Made by a program: the position numbers and the translations under genes
In this document: positions 1-8,699 of the stretch, piece by piece
Numbering within the stretch: position 1 is the first letter of the stretch
Layout of the letters: the number at the start of each line of letters is the position of its first letter
Notes under the pieces: generated by a model
Database searches by the model: none
What the model was told of the DNA's origin: nothing
What the model saw: only the letters and a program-made list of their open reading frames with translations
Assembly (NCBI RefSeq): GCF_031846515.1
Contig: NZ_JAVRHO010000015.1
Coordinates: forward strand, 33,981 to 97,980
Direction: 5' to 3'
DNA length: 64,000 nucleotides
Source: Autumnicola lenta
GTDB taxonomy: Bacteria; Bacteroidota; Bacteroidia; Flavobacteriales; Flavobacteriaceae

Positions 1-1
1 T

Positions 2-790
2 GAAGATAACCGTCAGGCATTTGAGGCGATAAGAATAAATTCCAAAGTGTATGATGATCTTCTTGAAACTTATAAAAATGCGAAAAGCAGGATTCTATTC
101 CTGGATTACGATGGGACATTGGTAAATTTTGCAGATAAGCCCGAGAATGCCCAACCCGACGAAGAATTAATCACAATTATAAAAAAACTCGCCAACCAGG
201 AGAATACAGAAGTTATTCTTATTAGCGGAAGGGATAAAGATACACTTGGTAGATGGTGGGAAGATACACCTATCGATCTAATCTCTGAACATGGGACTTG
301 GGTACGGGAAAAAAGGGCTGACTGGGTACTTTCAGAAAATGTAAAGAACGACTGGATGGAAGCTGTTCGACCCGTGATCGAAAATTTTGTGGATAGGACA
401 CCGGGTACTTTTATTGAAGAAAAAAATTATTCCCTGGCATGGCATTACAGAAAAGCCGATCCTGAACTGGGTGAAATAAGAGCAAATGAACTATCAAATG
501 TATTGAAGGAGCTCATCTCAAACCATGGACTAAGTGTTCTAAATGGTAATAAAGTGCTGGAAATCAAAAGCAGTGGAGTTAACAAAGGAAAAGCTTCAAA
601 CAAAAAATTGAGAGATCAGGATTTCATTTTTGCTATAGGAGACGACTGGACAGATGAATACATGTTTAAAGAACTTCCTGAAAAAGCGTATACCGTAAAA
701 GTCGGGATCAAGCAAACCAGCGCCAGGTATTATGTAGAAGACACTAAAAAAGTGAGAACAATTCTGCAAGCTTTTACCGAAAACGGATAG
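2..790 (+). CDS. Trehalose-6-phosphate phosphatase domain, C-terminal end of a probable OtsA-OtsB fusion (5' partial)
   Basis: Dephosphorylates trehalose 6-phosphate to trehalose, a cytoplasmic step in making this compatible solute. The HAD-type motif LDYDGTLV lies near residue 34 of the visible part, a lysine in VNKGKAS follows, and the last acidic motif GDDWTDEYMF is near residue 218. The frame is open to the left edge, and the residues before the HAD motif (EDNRQAFEAIRINSKVYDDL) look like a linker rather than a start. I therefore infer that this is the C-terminal part of the two-domain synthase/phosphatase common in Bacteroidota, with the GT20 synthase domain outside the window. If instead it is a stand-alone phosphatase, it would start at the GTG at 47. 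The phosphatase call is firm; the fusion is inference. Confidence 0.85.
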   Translation, partial: EDNRQAFEAIRINSKVYDDLLETYKNAKSRILFLDYDGTLVNFADKPENAQPDEELITIIKKLANQENTEVILISGRDKDTLGRWWEDTPIDLISEHGTWVREKRADWVLSENVKNDWMEAVRPVIENFVDRTPGTFIEEKNYSLAWHYRKADPELGEIRANELSNVLKELISNHGLSVLNGNKVLEIKSSGVNKGKASNKKLRDQDFIFAIGDDWTDEYMFKELPEKAYTVKVGIKQTSARYYVEDTKKVRTILQAFTENG

Positions 791-930
791 AACATTTTTG
801 TTAAAATATTGACATTTCAGAAAAAAGTTTATACCAATGTTAACGAGCAGTTTATGGTCTTAACGCTTATTCGCGTTACTTTTACATTCTCATTAGAATT
901 AGAAACTAAACTAATAAACTACAGACTATT

Positions 931-1218
931 ATGAAATCAGGAAAATTGTTGATAGGATTAATTTCAGGGGCTGCTGCAGGTGCGGTTGCCGGTATATTGT
1001 TTGCTCCAAAAAAAGGTGCTGAGACTCGTAAGGCAATCACTCAAACAGGAGATGATTATATTTCTGGCGCAAAAGGAAAGATTAACAACTTTACAGATTC
1101 CCTAAACCATAAAGTGGATGCGTTAAAAGCAAAAACAAAAGCTAATCTTAGCAAATCAAAATCGGAAGAAAAAATAAATGAAGCTAAGGCTGAAATTCAT
1201 AAAATGAAAGCCAGCTAA
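931..1218 (+). CDS. YtxH-domain protein (small stress-type membrane-associated protein)
   Basis: A 95-residue protein with the YtxH signature: an N-terminal glycine/alanine-rich hydrophobic segment (GLISGAAAGAVAGILFAP, residues 9-26), directly followed by KKGAETRK, then a lysine-rich helical tail that is probably coiled coil. Members are usually found among general-stress genes and are thought to sit at the membrane; the molecular role is unknown. The gene stands alone between the trehalose gene and a strong terminator. A TACTTTTA element at 877-884 resembles a flavobacterial -7 box, without a clear -33 element. The family call is confident; the function is not known. Confidence 0.85.
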   Translation: MKSGKLLIGLISGAAAGAVAGILFAPKKGAETRKAITQTGDDYISGAKGKINNFTDSLNHKVDALKAKTKANLSKSKSEEKINEAKAEIHKMKAS

Positions 1219-1243
1219 AAGTTTCATTTCTATGAAATTGAAT

Positions 1244-1271
1244 AAAAAGCTTCGGAAACGGAGCTTTTTTT
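1244..1271 (+). terminator. Rho-independent terminator after the YtxH gene
   Basis: Stem AAAAGCTTCG / CGGAGCTTTT with a GAAA tetraloop and one G-T pair, followed by a T run. It lies 25 bases after the stop codon. Confidence 0.85.
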
Positions 1272-1297
1272 ATGTCTTCTTTTGAAATATCACCCTT

Positions 1298-1328
1298 TTG
1301 TATCATCGCCAAAGAGGTGGTATCTTTA
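1298..1328 (+). promoter_or_regulatory. Candidate promoter of the M28 peptidase gene
   Basis: TTG at 1298-1300, a 20-base spacer, then TATCTTTA at 1321-1328, close to the flavobacterial TTG-N17-23-TAnnTTTG consensus (last base A instead of G). It argues against the upstream in-frame TTG at 1298 as start and for the ATG at 1343. Confidence 0.5.
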
Positions 1329-1342
1329 CAAAAATTAAAAGC

Positions 1343-2698
1343 ATGAAAACGAAATTATCCCAAAGCTTAACTTTTCTCATTTTTAGCGTCTTAGTATCTT
1401 CTACCGGCCTTTCCCAACAAACAGATGCACGCATCTATGAAATTATTGAAAAAGTCTCTGCCGACAGCATAGAACACGATATCCGAAAATTGGCAAATTT
1501 CGGCACCAGAAATACCTTTAGCGATACTGTTTCCAGTACAAGAGGAATTGGTGCCGCCAGAAGGTGGATTAAATCTGAATTTGATAATATCTCCGGTGAC
1601 TGCCAGGATTGTCTGGATGTTTTTTATCAGAAAGATTTTGTAACTCCCGAAGATGGCCAGCGAATCCCCCATGAGGCATGGATTGTTAATGTAATTGCCG
1701 TTCAAAAAGGCACAAAATATCCTAATCGCTACATCATCATGAGCGGCGACATAGATTCCCGTAATTCTGATACTATGGACTATGAAGGTGATGCGCCCGG
1801 TGCAAATGACAACGCCAGCGGGATGGCCGGTACCATCGAAGCCGCAAGAGTACTTTCCAACTATGAGTTCGAAAATAGTATCGTTTATGTGGGACTTTCT
1901 GGAGAAGAACAGGGACTCTTTGGAGGAAAAGGCCTGGTAGAATATGCCAAAAAAAATAACTGGGAGATCATAGGCATACTGAATAACGATATGATTGGAA
2001 ATATTGAAGGTGTCGACGGAGTAATAGATAACCGTACCTTTCGCATCTTTTCTGAACCTGTCCCTCCTACTGAAACTGAACAGGAAAGGACCATGCGCAG
2101 ATTCTATGGTGGTGAGGTAGATGGCATTTCCCGGCAGCTCGCCCGCTATATTCACAATACCACAGAAACCTATATGCCTGAAATGAACCCGATGATGATT
2201 TACAGGCTCGATCGCTTTGGACGCGGCGGCCATCACCGGCCTTTTAATGATCTTGGTTTTGCAGGTGTAAGAATAATGGAAGCTCATGAAAATTATAACC
2301 GTCAGCATCAGGATATAAGAACGGAAGATGGAATAGCATATGGCGATGTAATTGAAGGTGTTAATTTTGATTATGCTGAAAAATTAACTGCCGTAAACGC
2401 AATTAATCTTGCCAGCCTTGCCTGGGCTCCTCCGGCACCAGAAAATGTCGAAATTGGCGGAATCGTGGAAGCTTCTACAAAACTGAGGTGGAAAGAAGTA
2501 GAAGGAGATATTGCCGGTTACAAAATCTACTGGAGGGATACCACTTCCCCAACCTGGGACCACTCCCGCTTTGTAGGTGACGTAAACGAATTTACTCTTG
2601 AAGGTATAGTTATAGACAATTACTTTTTTGGCGTAGCTGCCGTCGGGAAAAAAGGGCATGAAAGTCTGGTTGTTTTTCCTTCAGGTACTTATAGATAA
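1343..2698 (+). CDS. Secreted M28-family metallopeptidase with C-terminal fibronectin type III domain
   Basis: Probable exported zinc aminopeptidase of family M28. The ATG at 1343 gives a clean signal peptide (MKTKLSQSLTFLIFSVL, cleavage near LSQQ); an upstream TTG would add 15 implausible residues inside the promoter. Metal and catalytic motifs are visible: GANDNASG (Asp156), SGEEQG (Glu188, Glu189), NNDMIGN (Asp216) and the late HENYNRQHQD histidine. The first expected ligand, usually His in SGHxDS, is replaced by Asp136 in SGDIDSR. The last ~85 residues (from about APENVEIGG) form an FN3-like module with KIYWRD and a tyrosine/phenylalanine-rich strand. It is monocistronic, between two terminators. 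The peptidase fold is well supported; the substrate is unknown. Confidence 0.85.
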   Translation: MKTKLSQSLTFLIFSVLVSSTGLSQQTDARIYEIIEKVSADSIEHDIRKLANFGTRNTFSDTVSSTRGIGAARRWIKSEFDNISGDCQDCLDVFYQKDFVTPEDGQRIPHEAWIVNVIAVQKGTKYPNRYIIMSGDIDSRNSDTMDYEGDAPGANDNASGMAGTIEAARVLSNYEFENSIVYVGLSGEEQGLFGGKGLVEYAKKNNWEIIGILNNDMIGNIEGVDGVIDNRTFRIFSEPVPPTETEQERTMRRFYGGEVDGISRQLARYIHNTTETYMPEMNPMMIYRLDRFGRGGHHRPFNDLGFAGVRIMEAHENYNRQHQDIRTEDGIAYGDVIEGVNFDYAEKLTAVNAINLASLAWAPPAPENVEIGGIVEASTKLRWKEVEGDIAGYKIYWRDTTSPTWDHSRFVGDVNEFTLEGIVIDNYFFGVAAVGKKGHESLVVFPSGTYR

Positions 2699-2719
2699 AA
2701 TCTGTATATTTAAACTATT

Positions 2720-2757
2720 ATCCCGAAACTTTTATTTAAGCTTCCGGGATTTTTTTG
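2720..2757 (+). terminator. Rho-independent terminator after the M28 peptidase gene
   Basis: ATCCCG at 2720-2725 pairs with CGGGAT at 2745-2750, with partial extension of the stem, followed by seven T residues. The rest of the 2699-2978 gap is AT-rich with no supportable gene. Confidence 0.7.
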
Positions 2758-2978
2758 TTTACAAGTTCTGGAATTACAGGGAAACCTTCAGCTTTTGTAA
2801 GCCTTTGCTCATTTTCAAAATTATTTCAATCCCAGTTTTAATTTTCAGTCTACAGTTTTTGCAACGCAGCAACTTCAGAAAAAACTCTTAAGCCTTAATT
2901 AACAATACTTTATATTAAGCTTAGATAATCTGAGAGGTTTATGTGCTTACCTTAGATAGAATTAAACCACTAAAGGAG

Positions 2979-3224
2979 ATGGCAGAGATAAATGTAGAGA
3001 AGAAAAAATCCAAATGGTTATGGATCATTTTGGCTGCGATTATACTTGGAATAATTTTACTTGTTTTTTTATTTCAGGATGGCAATGTTGATGAAGAAAA
3101 TGAAAATCCTGACCAATTAGAAGAAGTTACACTTGCCCCAGGATTGCTGCTCCATTCATCAAATGTAAAATTTCTACAGGAGCTGCACGCGCCGTTCAGG
3201 ATTAAAATTGAAGCGCTGGTTTAG
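2979..3224 (+). CDS. Small one-TM protein, truncated paralogue of the protein encoded at 8700-9317
   Basis: An 81-residue protein starting MAEINVEKKKSKWLW with one hydrophobic segment (about residues 14-34), then an acidic stretch. The first ~45 residues match the start of the 205-residue protein at 8700 (MAEIKVEKKKPIWPW, TM, acidic linker). After that the similarity stops and the C-terminus (HSSNVKFLQELHAPF and on) looks unrelated and low in character. As at 8700, the next gene downstream encodes a PRC-barrel protein. I read it as a decayed copy left by duplication of the two-gene module; it may still yield a small membrane peptide. The start at 2979 is chosen by alignment to the paralogue, not at the upstream 2943. 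Confidence 0.6.
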   Translation: MAEINVEKKKSKWLWIILAAIILGIILLVFLFQDGNVDEENENPDQLEEVTLAPGLLLHSSNVKFLQELHAPFRIKIEALV

Positions 3225-3277
3225 AAAGTTATAATAACAGAAAAACAAAAGATTTAGATTAATAAATTATAAAAGCT

Positions 3278-4306
3278 ATGAGCACAAAAAATAAAAATCA
3301 GCATCTTTTCCACTTCAGTGAATTATCAGATTATAAAATCTCCAGTAAAGATCCTGATATTAGAGGATGGGCAGTGAAAGATTCAGACAATCGTGTTATT
3401 GGCAAGGTGGACAACCTTTTGGTCAATAAAGAAATTGAAAAGGTTGTTTATCTGGATGTGGAAGTAGACTCAACCATTATTGAAGCAAATCACGATCCCT
3501 ATGGGAAACCAACTAATGAAGATGTTCATGAATTTGTGAATAAAGAGGGTGAGAACCACGTTATTATTCCAGTTGGAATGGTAGGAATTAACCGGGATCA
3601 GAAATACATTTATACCGATACTATAGATCATCGTACTTTTGCCGAAACAAAACGTTATCGTTCTGGAAGCCATATAGATCGCGGTTATGAAGAAACGGTG
3701 CTTCAATCCTATAACCGTCATTCCTCTTCAGATAGAGCAAAGGCGAGAAGAAACAGTACTCCCGAGGATCTGGAGTACGAAAGAACTTCTGCAAGCAGAA
3801 TTCCTGATGAGCAAGTCCGTCGCAAGGAAATTGAAGAACGGGAGCATCCACGCCACAAGGAATCTTCAGAAACCAGAAGAAGTAACACAGTTACCTCTGA
3901 AAAACATGCCGATACTTCTTATGACAAGGATTTGCGAAGTGACCGGGAGAAGCGACAATCTCAGGATCATAACTTTACAGAGGAACGGGATTATGATGAA
4001 AACCGTGATCGCGACTATAAAGAAAACCAATTTGATGAAGACCGTAATCGCGACTATAAAGATGGCTTTAAAGAAAGTCGTGTAGCGGGAAATAATCCAA
4101 AAGCGCCTAAGGCAAGTTCTGCTTATGACCAGCAATACCAAAGCGAAGAGCAACAAAGAAGACCGGAAAACGAAGATTTTCTCGATGAATCTGATAAAGA
4201 CTCCTTCAGAAATAGAAGAACCAAAGCCGGAAATACGTCGGAAGATGATTTTTACGATAGAACAGAATTCCACAACAAGGATTATGACGGAAGACGGGAA
4301 GCCTAG
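3278..4306 (+). CDS. PRC-barrel domain protein with long charged disordered tail
   Basis: Residues ~14-120 form a PRC-barrel related to the photosynthetic reaction centre H-subunit domain, with motifs DPDIRGWAVKDSDNRVIGKV and VVYLDVEVD and a HVIIPVGMV strand. The remaining ~200 residues are almost only Arg, Glu, Asp, Lys, Ser and Asn. They include a tandem 39-nt repeat (starts near 4003 and 4042) encoding RDYKENQFDED-like units. The extreme C-terminus (DDFYDRTEFHNKDY) resembles the end of the paralogue at 9338. It is probably cytoplasmic, perhaps a stress-linked scaffold; the function is unknown. It follows the decayed TM gene and ends at a strong terminator. Confidence 0.8.
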   Translation: MSTKNKNQHLFHFSELSDYKISSKDPDIRGWAVKDSDNRVIGKVDNLLVNKEIEKVVYLDVEVDSTIIEANHDPYGKPTNEDVHEFVNKEGENHVIIPVGMVGINRDQKYIYTDTIDHRTFAETKRYRSGSHIDRGYEETVLQSYNRHSSSDRAKARRNSTPEDLEYERTSASRIPDEQVRRKEIEEREHPRHKESSETRRSNTVTSEKHADTSYDKDLRSDREKRQSQDHNFTEERDYDENRDRDYKENQFDEDRNRDYKDGFKESRVAGNNPKAPKASSAYDQQYQSEEQQRRPENEDFLDESDKDSFRNRRTKAGNTSEDDFYDRTEFHNKDYDGRREA

Positions 4307-4332
4307 TTGAAAAACGTATATATCTGAAGAAT

Positions 4333-4377
4333 AAAAAGGCAAATATCGACTAGCCAGAGCCGATATTTGCCTTTTTT
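4333..4377. terminator. Strong, probably bidirectional terminator between PRC-barrel gene and tex
   Basis: Stem AAAAGGCAAATATCG pairs perfectly with CGATATTTGCCTTTT around a 12-base loop. A and T runs on the two sides let it serve the rightward PRC gene and the leftward tex gene. Confidence 0.85.
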
Positions 4378-4467
4378 GATGCTCGTCTGTAAATGGTAAA
4401 ATTGTTTACTAAGTTCTACAAAAACCTTACCCCTTTAAGAGCATCATAAACCTACCCGAGCGCACTT

Positions 4468-6591
4468 TTAGTCAATTAACGAAAGCTGAATCCGCTTCCG
4501 AGCCTCATCCAGTGAAATAATCGTCACCATAACCTCCTGGTTGAGCTTTACAACATTATTTACATCACTTACATAGCTATTTGCCAGTTTGGAGATATGA
4601 ACCAGCCCACTTTCTTTAATCCCAATGTCTACAAAGCATCCGAAATTAGTAATATTATTGACCAAACCTGGCAATTTCATTCCTTCTTTTAAGTCCTGAA
4701 AGGTTTTAACGGAAGGATCAAATTCAAATTGAGAAATTTCGCTTCTTGGATCTAATCCTGGCTTCTCCAGCTCTCTTACAATATCTTTTAAAGTTGGCAA
4801 CCCAGCTTCAGCAGAGATATAGGCCGATAATTGTAATTTTTGAAGCACCTCCTTATTTCCTGCCAATTCAGAAATTTTCATGTTATTGGTACGTGCCATT
4901 TTTTCCACAATATCGTAACTCTCGGGATGCACACCGGTAGCATCGAGCAAATTTTTTCCATTCTTTATCCGAAGAAATCCGGCAGATTGTTCAAATACCT
5001 TAGGCCCCAACCTGGTGATTTTCAGTAATTCCTTTCTGTTTTTTATTCCGGAATTTTTATTGCGATAATCGATAATATTTGAAGCAATCGTAGGCCCGAC
5101 ACCTGACACATAAGAAAGTAATTCCTTGCTGGCAGTATTCACATTCACACCTATTCTGTTTACGCAAAGCATTACCACATTATCCAATTTTTCTTTTAAT
5201 TTTCCCTGGTCTACCTCGTGTTGGTATTGCCCTACCCCTATTGCTTTAGGGTCAATTTTCACAAGCTCGGCAAGAGGGTCAGACAACCTGCGACCAATTG
5301 AAACCGCACCCCTAACGGTAATATCACAGTCTGGGAATTCCTCTCTCGCTACTTTAGAAGCAGAATAGACCGATGCTCCTGCTTCGTTTACTACAAAAAT
5401 TGAAATATCGTTTCTGAAATGGATACTCTTTACTATTTGCTCAGTTTCGCGGGAAGCAGTTCCGTTTCCTATGGAAATAGCATCAATTTCATATTTTTCA
5501 ACAAGGGATATTATAGTTTGTACTGCCTCGGTAAGCTTATTCTGCGGAGGATGCGGATAAATATTAGTATTGTGTAAAAGCTTACCGCTTTCGTCCAGGC
5601 ATACCAGCTTACAGCCAGACTTAAAGCCGGGATCCAAGGCAAGAATCCTTTTATTTCCCAAAGGAGGTGCCATAAGTAGCTGTTCCAGGTTAGAAGCAAA
5701 AACCGCTATAGCTTCCTCATCTGCCTTTAGTTTGGCTTCATTTAAAAATTCCGTAGAAAAAGAAGGCTTCAATAATCTTTTATAGGAATCTTCTATTGCT
5801 TCTGAAATTACCGTAGAAGAAGAAGAATTACCTTTTAAAATTATTTGAGAAATTATCTCATGTGCCTTCTTCTTTGCTACTTCTAGTATTATCCTCACCA
5901 GCCCTTCTTCCTGAGCGCGGTGAATAGCAAGAAAACGATGAGACGGAATCTTTTTCAGGCTTTCACTCCAGTCAAAATATTGAGAGAATTTTTGTGCTTC
6001 CGGAGTTTCCTTTTTAGACTTTACAACTTTAGAAGTAATCACTGCAGTTCTGGAATACAACTGCCTTAGTTTATGACGCACGACCTGATTTTCATTAACC
6101 CATTCTGCAATAATATTTTTTGCTCCCTCTAAAGCTTCAGAAGTATTTTTTATCTCCCCCTTTACAAATCGGTTTGCTGCTTCTTCAGAATTTGAAGAAT
6201 TCTGAGCCATTAAAATTTTTGCCAATGGTTCCAGTCCCTGCTCCCGTGCAACATCAGCTTTTGTCTTTCTTTTCTTTTTAAAAGGCAGATATAAATCTTC
6301 TAGCTGAACAAGATCTGAAGCGTTATCAATTTGTTTTTTTAAGGGATCGGTTAAAGAATTTTGGTCTTCAATAGCCTTTAAGATGGTAATTTTCCTTTTC
6401 TGAAGCTCATCGAAAGACTTCAGCAGACTGTCAATTTTTTCGATTTCAACTTCGTTAAGATTTCCTGTAGCTTCTTTTCTATATCTGGCAATAAATGGGA
6501 TGGTTGCTCCCTCTCTTATAAGTCCTATTGTGTTTTCAAGGTCCTTCCGGGGCAATTCCAGCCGGGTGGCAACAAAAGATATTGGTGTCAA
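4468..6591 (-). CDS. tex: Tex-family RNA-binding transcriptional accessory protein
   Basis: A 707-residue Tex protein, the normal length for the family in Bacteroidota. Order of parts: N-terminal helical Tex domain with FIARYRKEATGNL near residue 34; YqgF/RNase H-like domain with LALDPGFKSGCK near residue 318 and SIGNGTASRETE; helix-hairpin-helix region with SYVSGVGPTIASNI near 500; C-terminal S1 domain (FGCFVDIGIKESGLVH). Family members bind RNA and are linked to transcription and translation quality control. It is transcribed leftward toward the terminator at 4333-4377 and is apparently a single gene. No missing domain was seen. Confidence 0.95.
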   Translation of the reverse strand: MTPISFVATRLELPRKDLENTIGLIREGATIPFIARYRKEATGNLNEVEIEKIDSLLKSFDELQKRKITILKAIEDQNSLTDPLKKQIDNASDLVQLEDLYLPFKKKRKTKADVAREQGLEPLAKILMAQNSSNSEEAANRFVKGEIKNTSEALEGAKNIIAEWVNENQVVRHKLRQLYSRTAVITSKVVKSKKETPEAQKFSQYFDWSESLKKIPSHRFLAIHRAQEEGLVRIILEVAKKKAHEIISQIILKGNSSSSTVISEAIEDSYKRLLKPSFSTEFLNEAKLKADEEAIAVFASNLEQLLMAPPLGNKRILALDPGFKSGCKLVCLDESGKLLHNTNIYPHPPQNKLTEAVQTIISLVEKYEIDAISIGNGTASRETEQIVKSIHFRNDISIFVVNEAGASVYSASKVAREEFPDCDITVRGAVSIGRRLSDPLAELVKIDPKAIGVGQYQHEVDQGKLKEKLDNVVMLCVNRIGVNVNTASKELLSYVSGVGPTIASNIIDYRNKNSGIKNRKELLKITRLGPKVFEQSAGFLRIKNGKNLLDATGVHPESYDIVEKMARTNNMKISELAGNKEVLQKLQLSAYISAEAGLPTLKDIVRELEKPGLDPRSEISQFEFDPSVKTFQDLKEGMKLPGLVNNITNFGCFVDIGIKESGLVHISKLANSYVSDVNNVVKLNQEVMVTIISLDEARKRIQLSLID

Positions 6592-6673
6592 GCAAAAATA
6601 TGTTAGGGGTTATTAATACTACTTCTTAAACGGATTAAGGTAAAATTATGTAGATTATGATCGAAATTTTAAT

Positions 6674-7639
6674 CTATATAATTTCAACTTTCTTAGAATG
6701 TGCAATTGCTTTATCACTGTTTTGGAAATAGCAGGTTTCCACTCCCATATCCTGCATATTCCTTAAAACAATCTTCACCTCCTCCTTCTGAGTTTTTTTC
6801 GTCTGCCGGATATACACGGCGCCTATACTTTTTGGATACATTTTAATCACTTTCTCGTAAAGAAAAGGATCGTGTTGGGAATCATCTCCCAGCAAAACAT
6901 ACTGAAGTTTCGGATAAAACGAAATGATATCGCTAATCTTATCAAATTTATGATCGTGGCTACCTCTACCACTGGATAAGAAATCCCGTATTCCGGTTTT
7001 TATTTTCTTCAGCTTAATCACTGCTTTTGGCAACTCATGAATTCTGGCGAATTCTTCAATAAATTCGTAAAGATTCCATTCGCTACTGGAAACATAGAAA
7101 AAGGAGTTTGATGCTTCCTTGCTATCCTGTCCTGCAATACTGAGAGCCTGATAATGGCGAACAACATCATTAAAAATTTTCCGTTTATTTATGTTTTTAG
7201 AAAGCATCACATACAGCTTTTTGAATACGTTGTTACTGTGCGAAATCAAAAAAGTATCGTCTATATCTGAAATTATCCCGAATTTACTTTTATAAGGTTT
7301 AAGTAGCTCCCCTTTTTCTATGATTCCAAAATCGTGCAGTTCACATATAACGGTATATTCATGCCAGCCACTCTCAATATCTTCAGTAAAAGGTATTGTA
7401 AATTGGAAAAATCCATCTTCCTGAGTCTTTGTGGTAATATTTAGATCTCTAAATTTTAATCTTATTTCTACATTTTCCAAAGGTTTAATTCTAAACATAT
7501 GTAATATTGAAAATGCGTGCTTAATACCCTTACGGTCCAGCCTGTATTTATCTGGAGCCCAGGATTTGAAAAGATGTCCAAAAACTACAAGTTCCTGGTC
7601 ATTAACGTAACCGCGATATAATTTTAAATCAAGTTTCAA
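6674..7639 (-). CDS. App1-type phosphatidate phosphatase (PF09949) family protein
   Basis: A 321-residue protein whose second half carries the catalytic HAD-like motif SDIDDTFLISHS (near residue 145) of the App1 domain, and a later LLGDDSQHDPFLYE motif (near 245) typical of the same fold. The N-terminal ~130 residues form a beta-rich domain, as in bacterial App1 relatives. The yeast enzyme dephosphorylates phosphatidic acid to diacylglycerol; that activity is inferred here. It is divergent from a diacylglycerol-kinase-family gene with only 56 bases between the two starts, so the pair may share a control region and act on opposite sides of the phosphatidate/diacylglycerol couple. Confidence 0.85.
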   Translation of the reverse strand: MKLDLKLYRGYVNDQELVVFGHLFKSWAPDKYRLDRKGIKHAFSILHMFRIKPLENVEIRLKFRDLNITTKTQEDGFFQFTIPFTEDIESGWHEYTVICELHDFGIIEKGELLKPYKSKFGIISDIDDTFLISHSNNVFKKLYVMLSKNINKRKIFNDVVRHYQALSIAGQDSKEASNSFFYVSSSEWNLYEFIEEFARIHELPKAVIKLKKIKTGIRDFLSSGRGSHDHKFDKISDIISFYPKLQYVLLGDDSQHDPFLYEKVIKMYPKSIGAVYIRQTKKTQKEEVKIVLRNMQDMGVETCYFQNSDKAIAHSKKVEII

Positions 7640-7695
7640 TTCTTTTATTTTTTCTCTAACTAAAGTTTTTATACAAAATACTTAATTTTAGACAT

Positions 7696-8583
7696 ATGAC
7701 TAAATTTATGAAAGAAATTAAAGAAATTTTATTAGTTGTAAACCCTATTGCGGGTGATATTGATAAGAAAGATCTGGTGGAAGACTTTAAGGCTATTTCC
7801 GCAAAATGTGATGTTGAAGTATTTATATACCATACAAAAGGCGAAAAGGACATTAAACATGTTAGGAAAATAACAAGGGAAAGAAAACCCTTTAAGATTG
7901 TAGCTGCCGGAGGTGACGGAACTATTAAGATGGTAGCCGAAGCTATTAAGGGTCTGGATATCCCTATTGGGGTGATCCCGAGCGGATCTGCCAATGCGCT
8001 GGCTTTAAATTTAAATCTACCCAAAAGCCTGGAAGAGCAAATTAATGTTGCATTGGGACAGCACTACCTTGATGTAGATCTTATTTCGCTGAACGACGAA
8101 ATTGGGCTGCATATGAGTGATCTGGGAATTAATGCTGAACTCATAAAGAATTATGAATCTTCAACATTCCGAGGTAAGCTTGGATATCTTTTACAAACCA
8201 TTCCTACACTTATCCAAAGCAAGTATCCCTTCAACTTCACTGTAGAGACTAAAGATACTACTATTACAGAAAAAGGAGTTTTACTTGCTATTGCCAATGC
8301 CGGGAAATACGGTACGGGCGCAAAGGTGAATCCGGATGGAAAACTGGACGATGGTGTTTTTGAAATCTTAATTTTTAAGAATTTAGATTTGGTGGAAATC
8401 CTAAAAACACTAAGAAATGAGGTGAATTTAAGTTCCGATTTCATAAAAATTCTTCAAACAGAGAAAGCAAAAATTACCTGCAAAGAGCCTGTGGCCTTTC
8501 AGGTTGACGGAGAATACCTTGGAGAAACAAAGATTGTAAATGTTAAAATTCTCCCTGAAAAAATAAAAATAGCAGTACCCTAA
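7696..8583 (+). CDS. Diacylglycerol kinase family lipid kinase (YegS/BmrU type)
   Basis: A 295-residue lipid kinase with the family motifs in order: VVNPIAGDIDKKD near residue 15, AAGGDGTIKMVAEA near 74 (nucleotide-binding GGDGT) and VIPSGSANALAL near 96. The C-terminal beta domain ends in FQVDGEYLG. It phosphorylates a lipid alcohol, probably diacylglycerol, with ATP. The start could be the ATG at 7696 or at 7708; the second keeps all conserved residues. It is divergently arranged with the App1-type phosphatase. Confidence 0.88.
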   Translation: MTKFMKEIKEILLVVNPIAGDIDKKDLVEDFKAISAKCDVEVFIYHTKGEKDIKHVRKITRERKPFKIVAAGGDGTIKMVAEAIKGLDIPIGVIPSGSANALALNLNLPKSLEEQINVALGQHYLDVDLISLNDEIGLHMSDLGINAELIKNYESSTFRGKLGYLLQTIPTLIQSKYPFNFTVETKDTTITEKGVLLAIANAGKYGTGAKVNPDGKLDDGVFEILIFKNLDLVEILKTLRNEVNLSSDFIKILQTEKAKITCKEPVAFQVDGEYLGETKIVNVKILPEKIKIAVP

Positions 8584-8621
8584 GATGCTAAAGCCTTTAT
8601 TAACAAAGCTTTATTTTAACC

Positions 8622-8655
8622 TTAATAAATTCTGCCTTTTCATTTTCTAACTTTG
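8622..8655 (+). promoter_or_regulatory. Candidate promoter for the TM/PRC-barrel operon
   Basis: TAACTTTG at 8648-8655 matches the TAnnTTTG box exactly; the -33 position has TTA (8622-8624) rather than TTG, with a 23-base spacer. The first ATG is at 8700. Confidence 0.4.
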
Positions 8656-8699
8656 AACTACAACTAATTTAATTAATCTCGAACCAAAAAAATTACATT

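Noticed and set aside
1391..2308. A 305-codon open frame opposite the M28 peptidase gene
   Set aside because: Composition is that of an antisense shadow; the plus-strand frame has clear peptidase motifs.
2658..2891. Small open frame after the M28 gene
   Set aside because: It runs through the peptidase gene end and the terminator hairpin, with no start context or recognisable product.
4003..4080. 39-nt tandem repeat in the first PRC-barrel gene as a separate element
   Set aside because: It keeps the reading frame and encodes part of the disordered tail; treated as a protein repeat.
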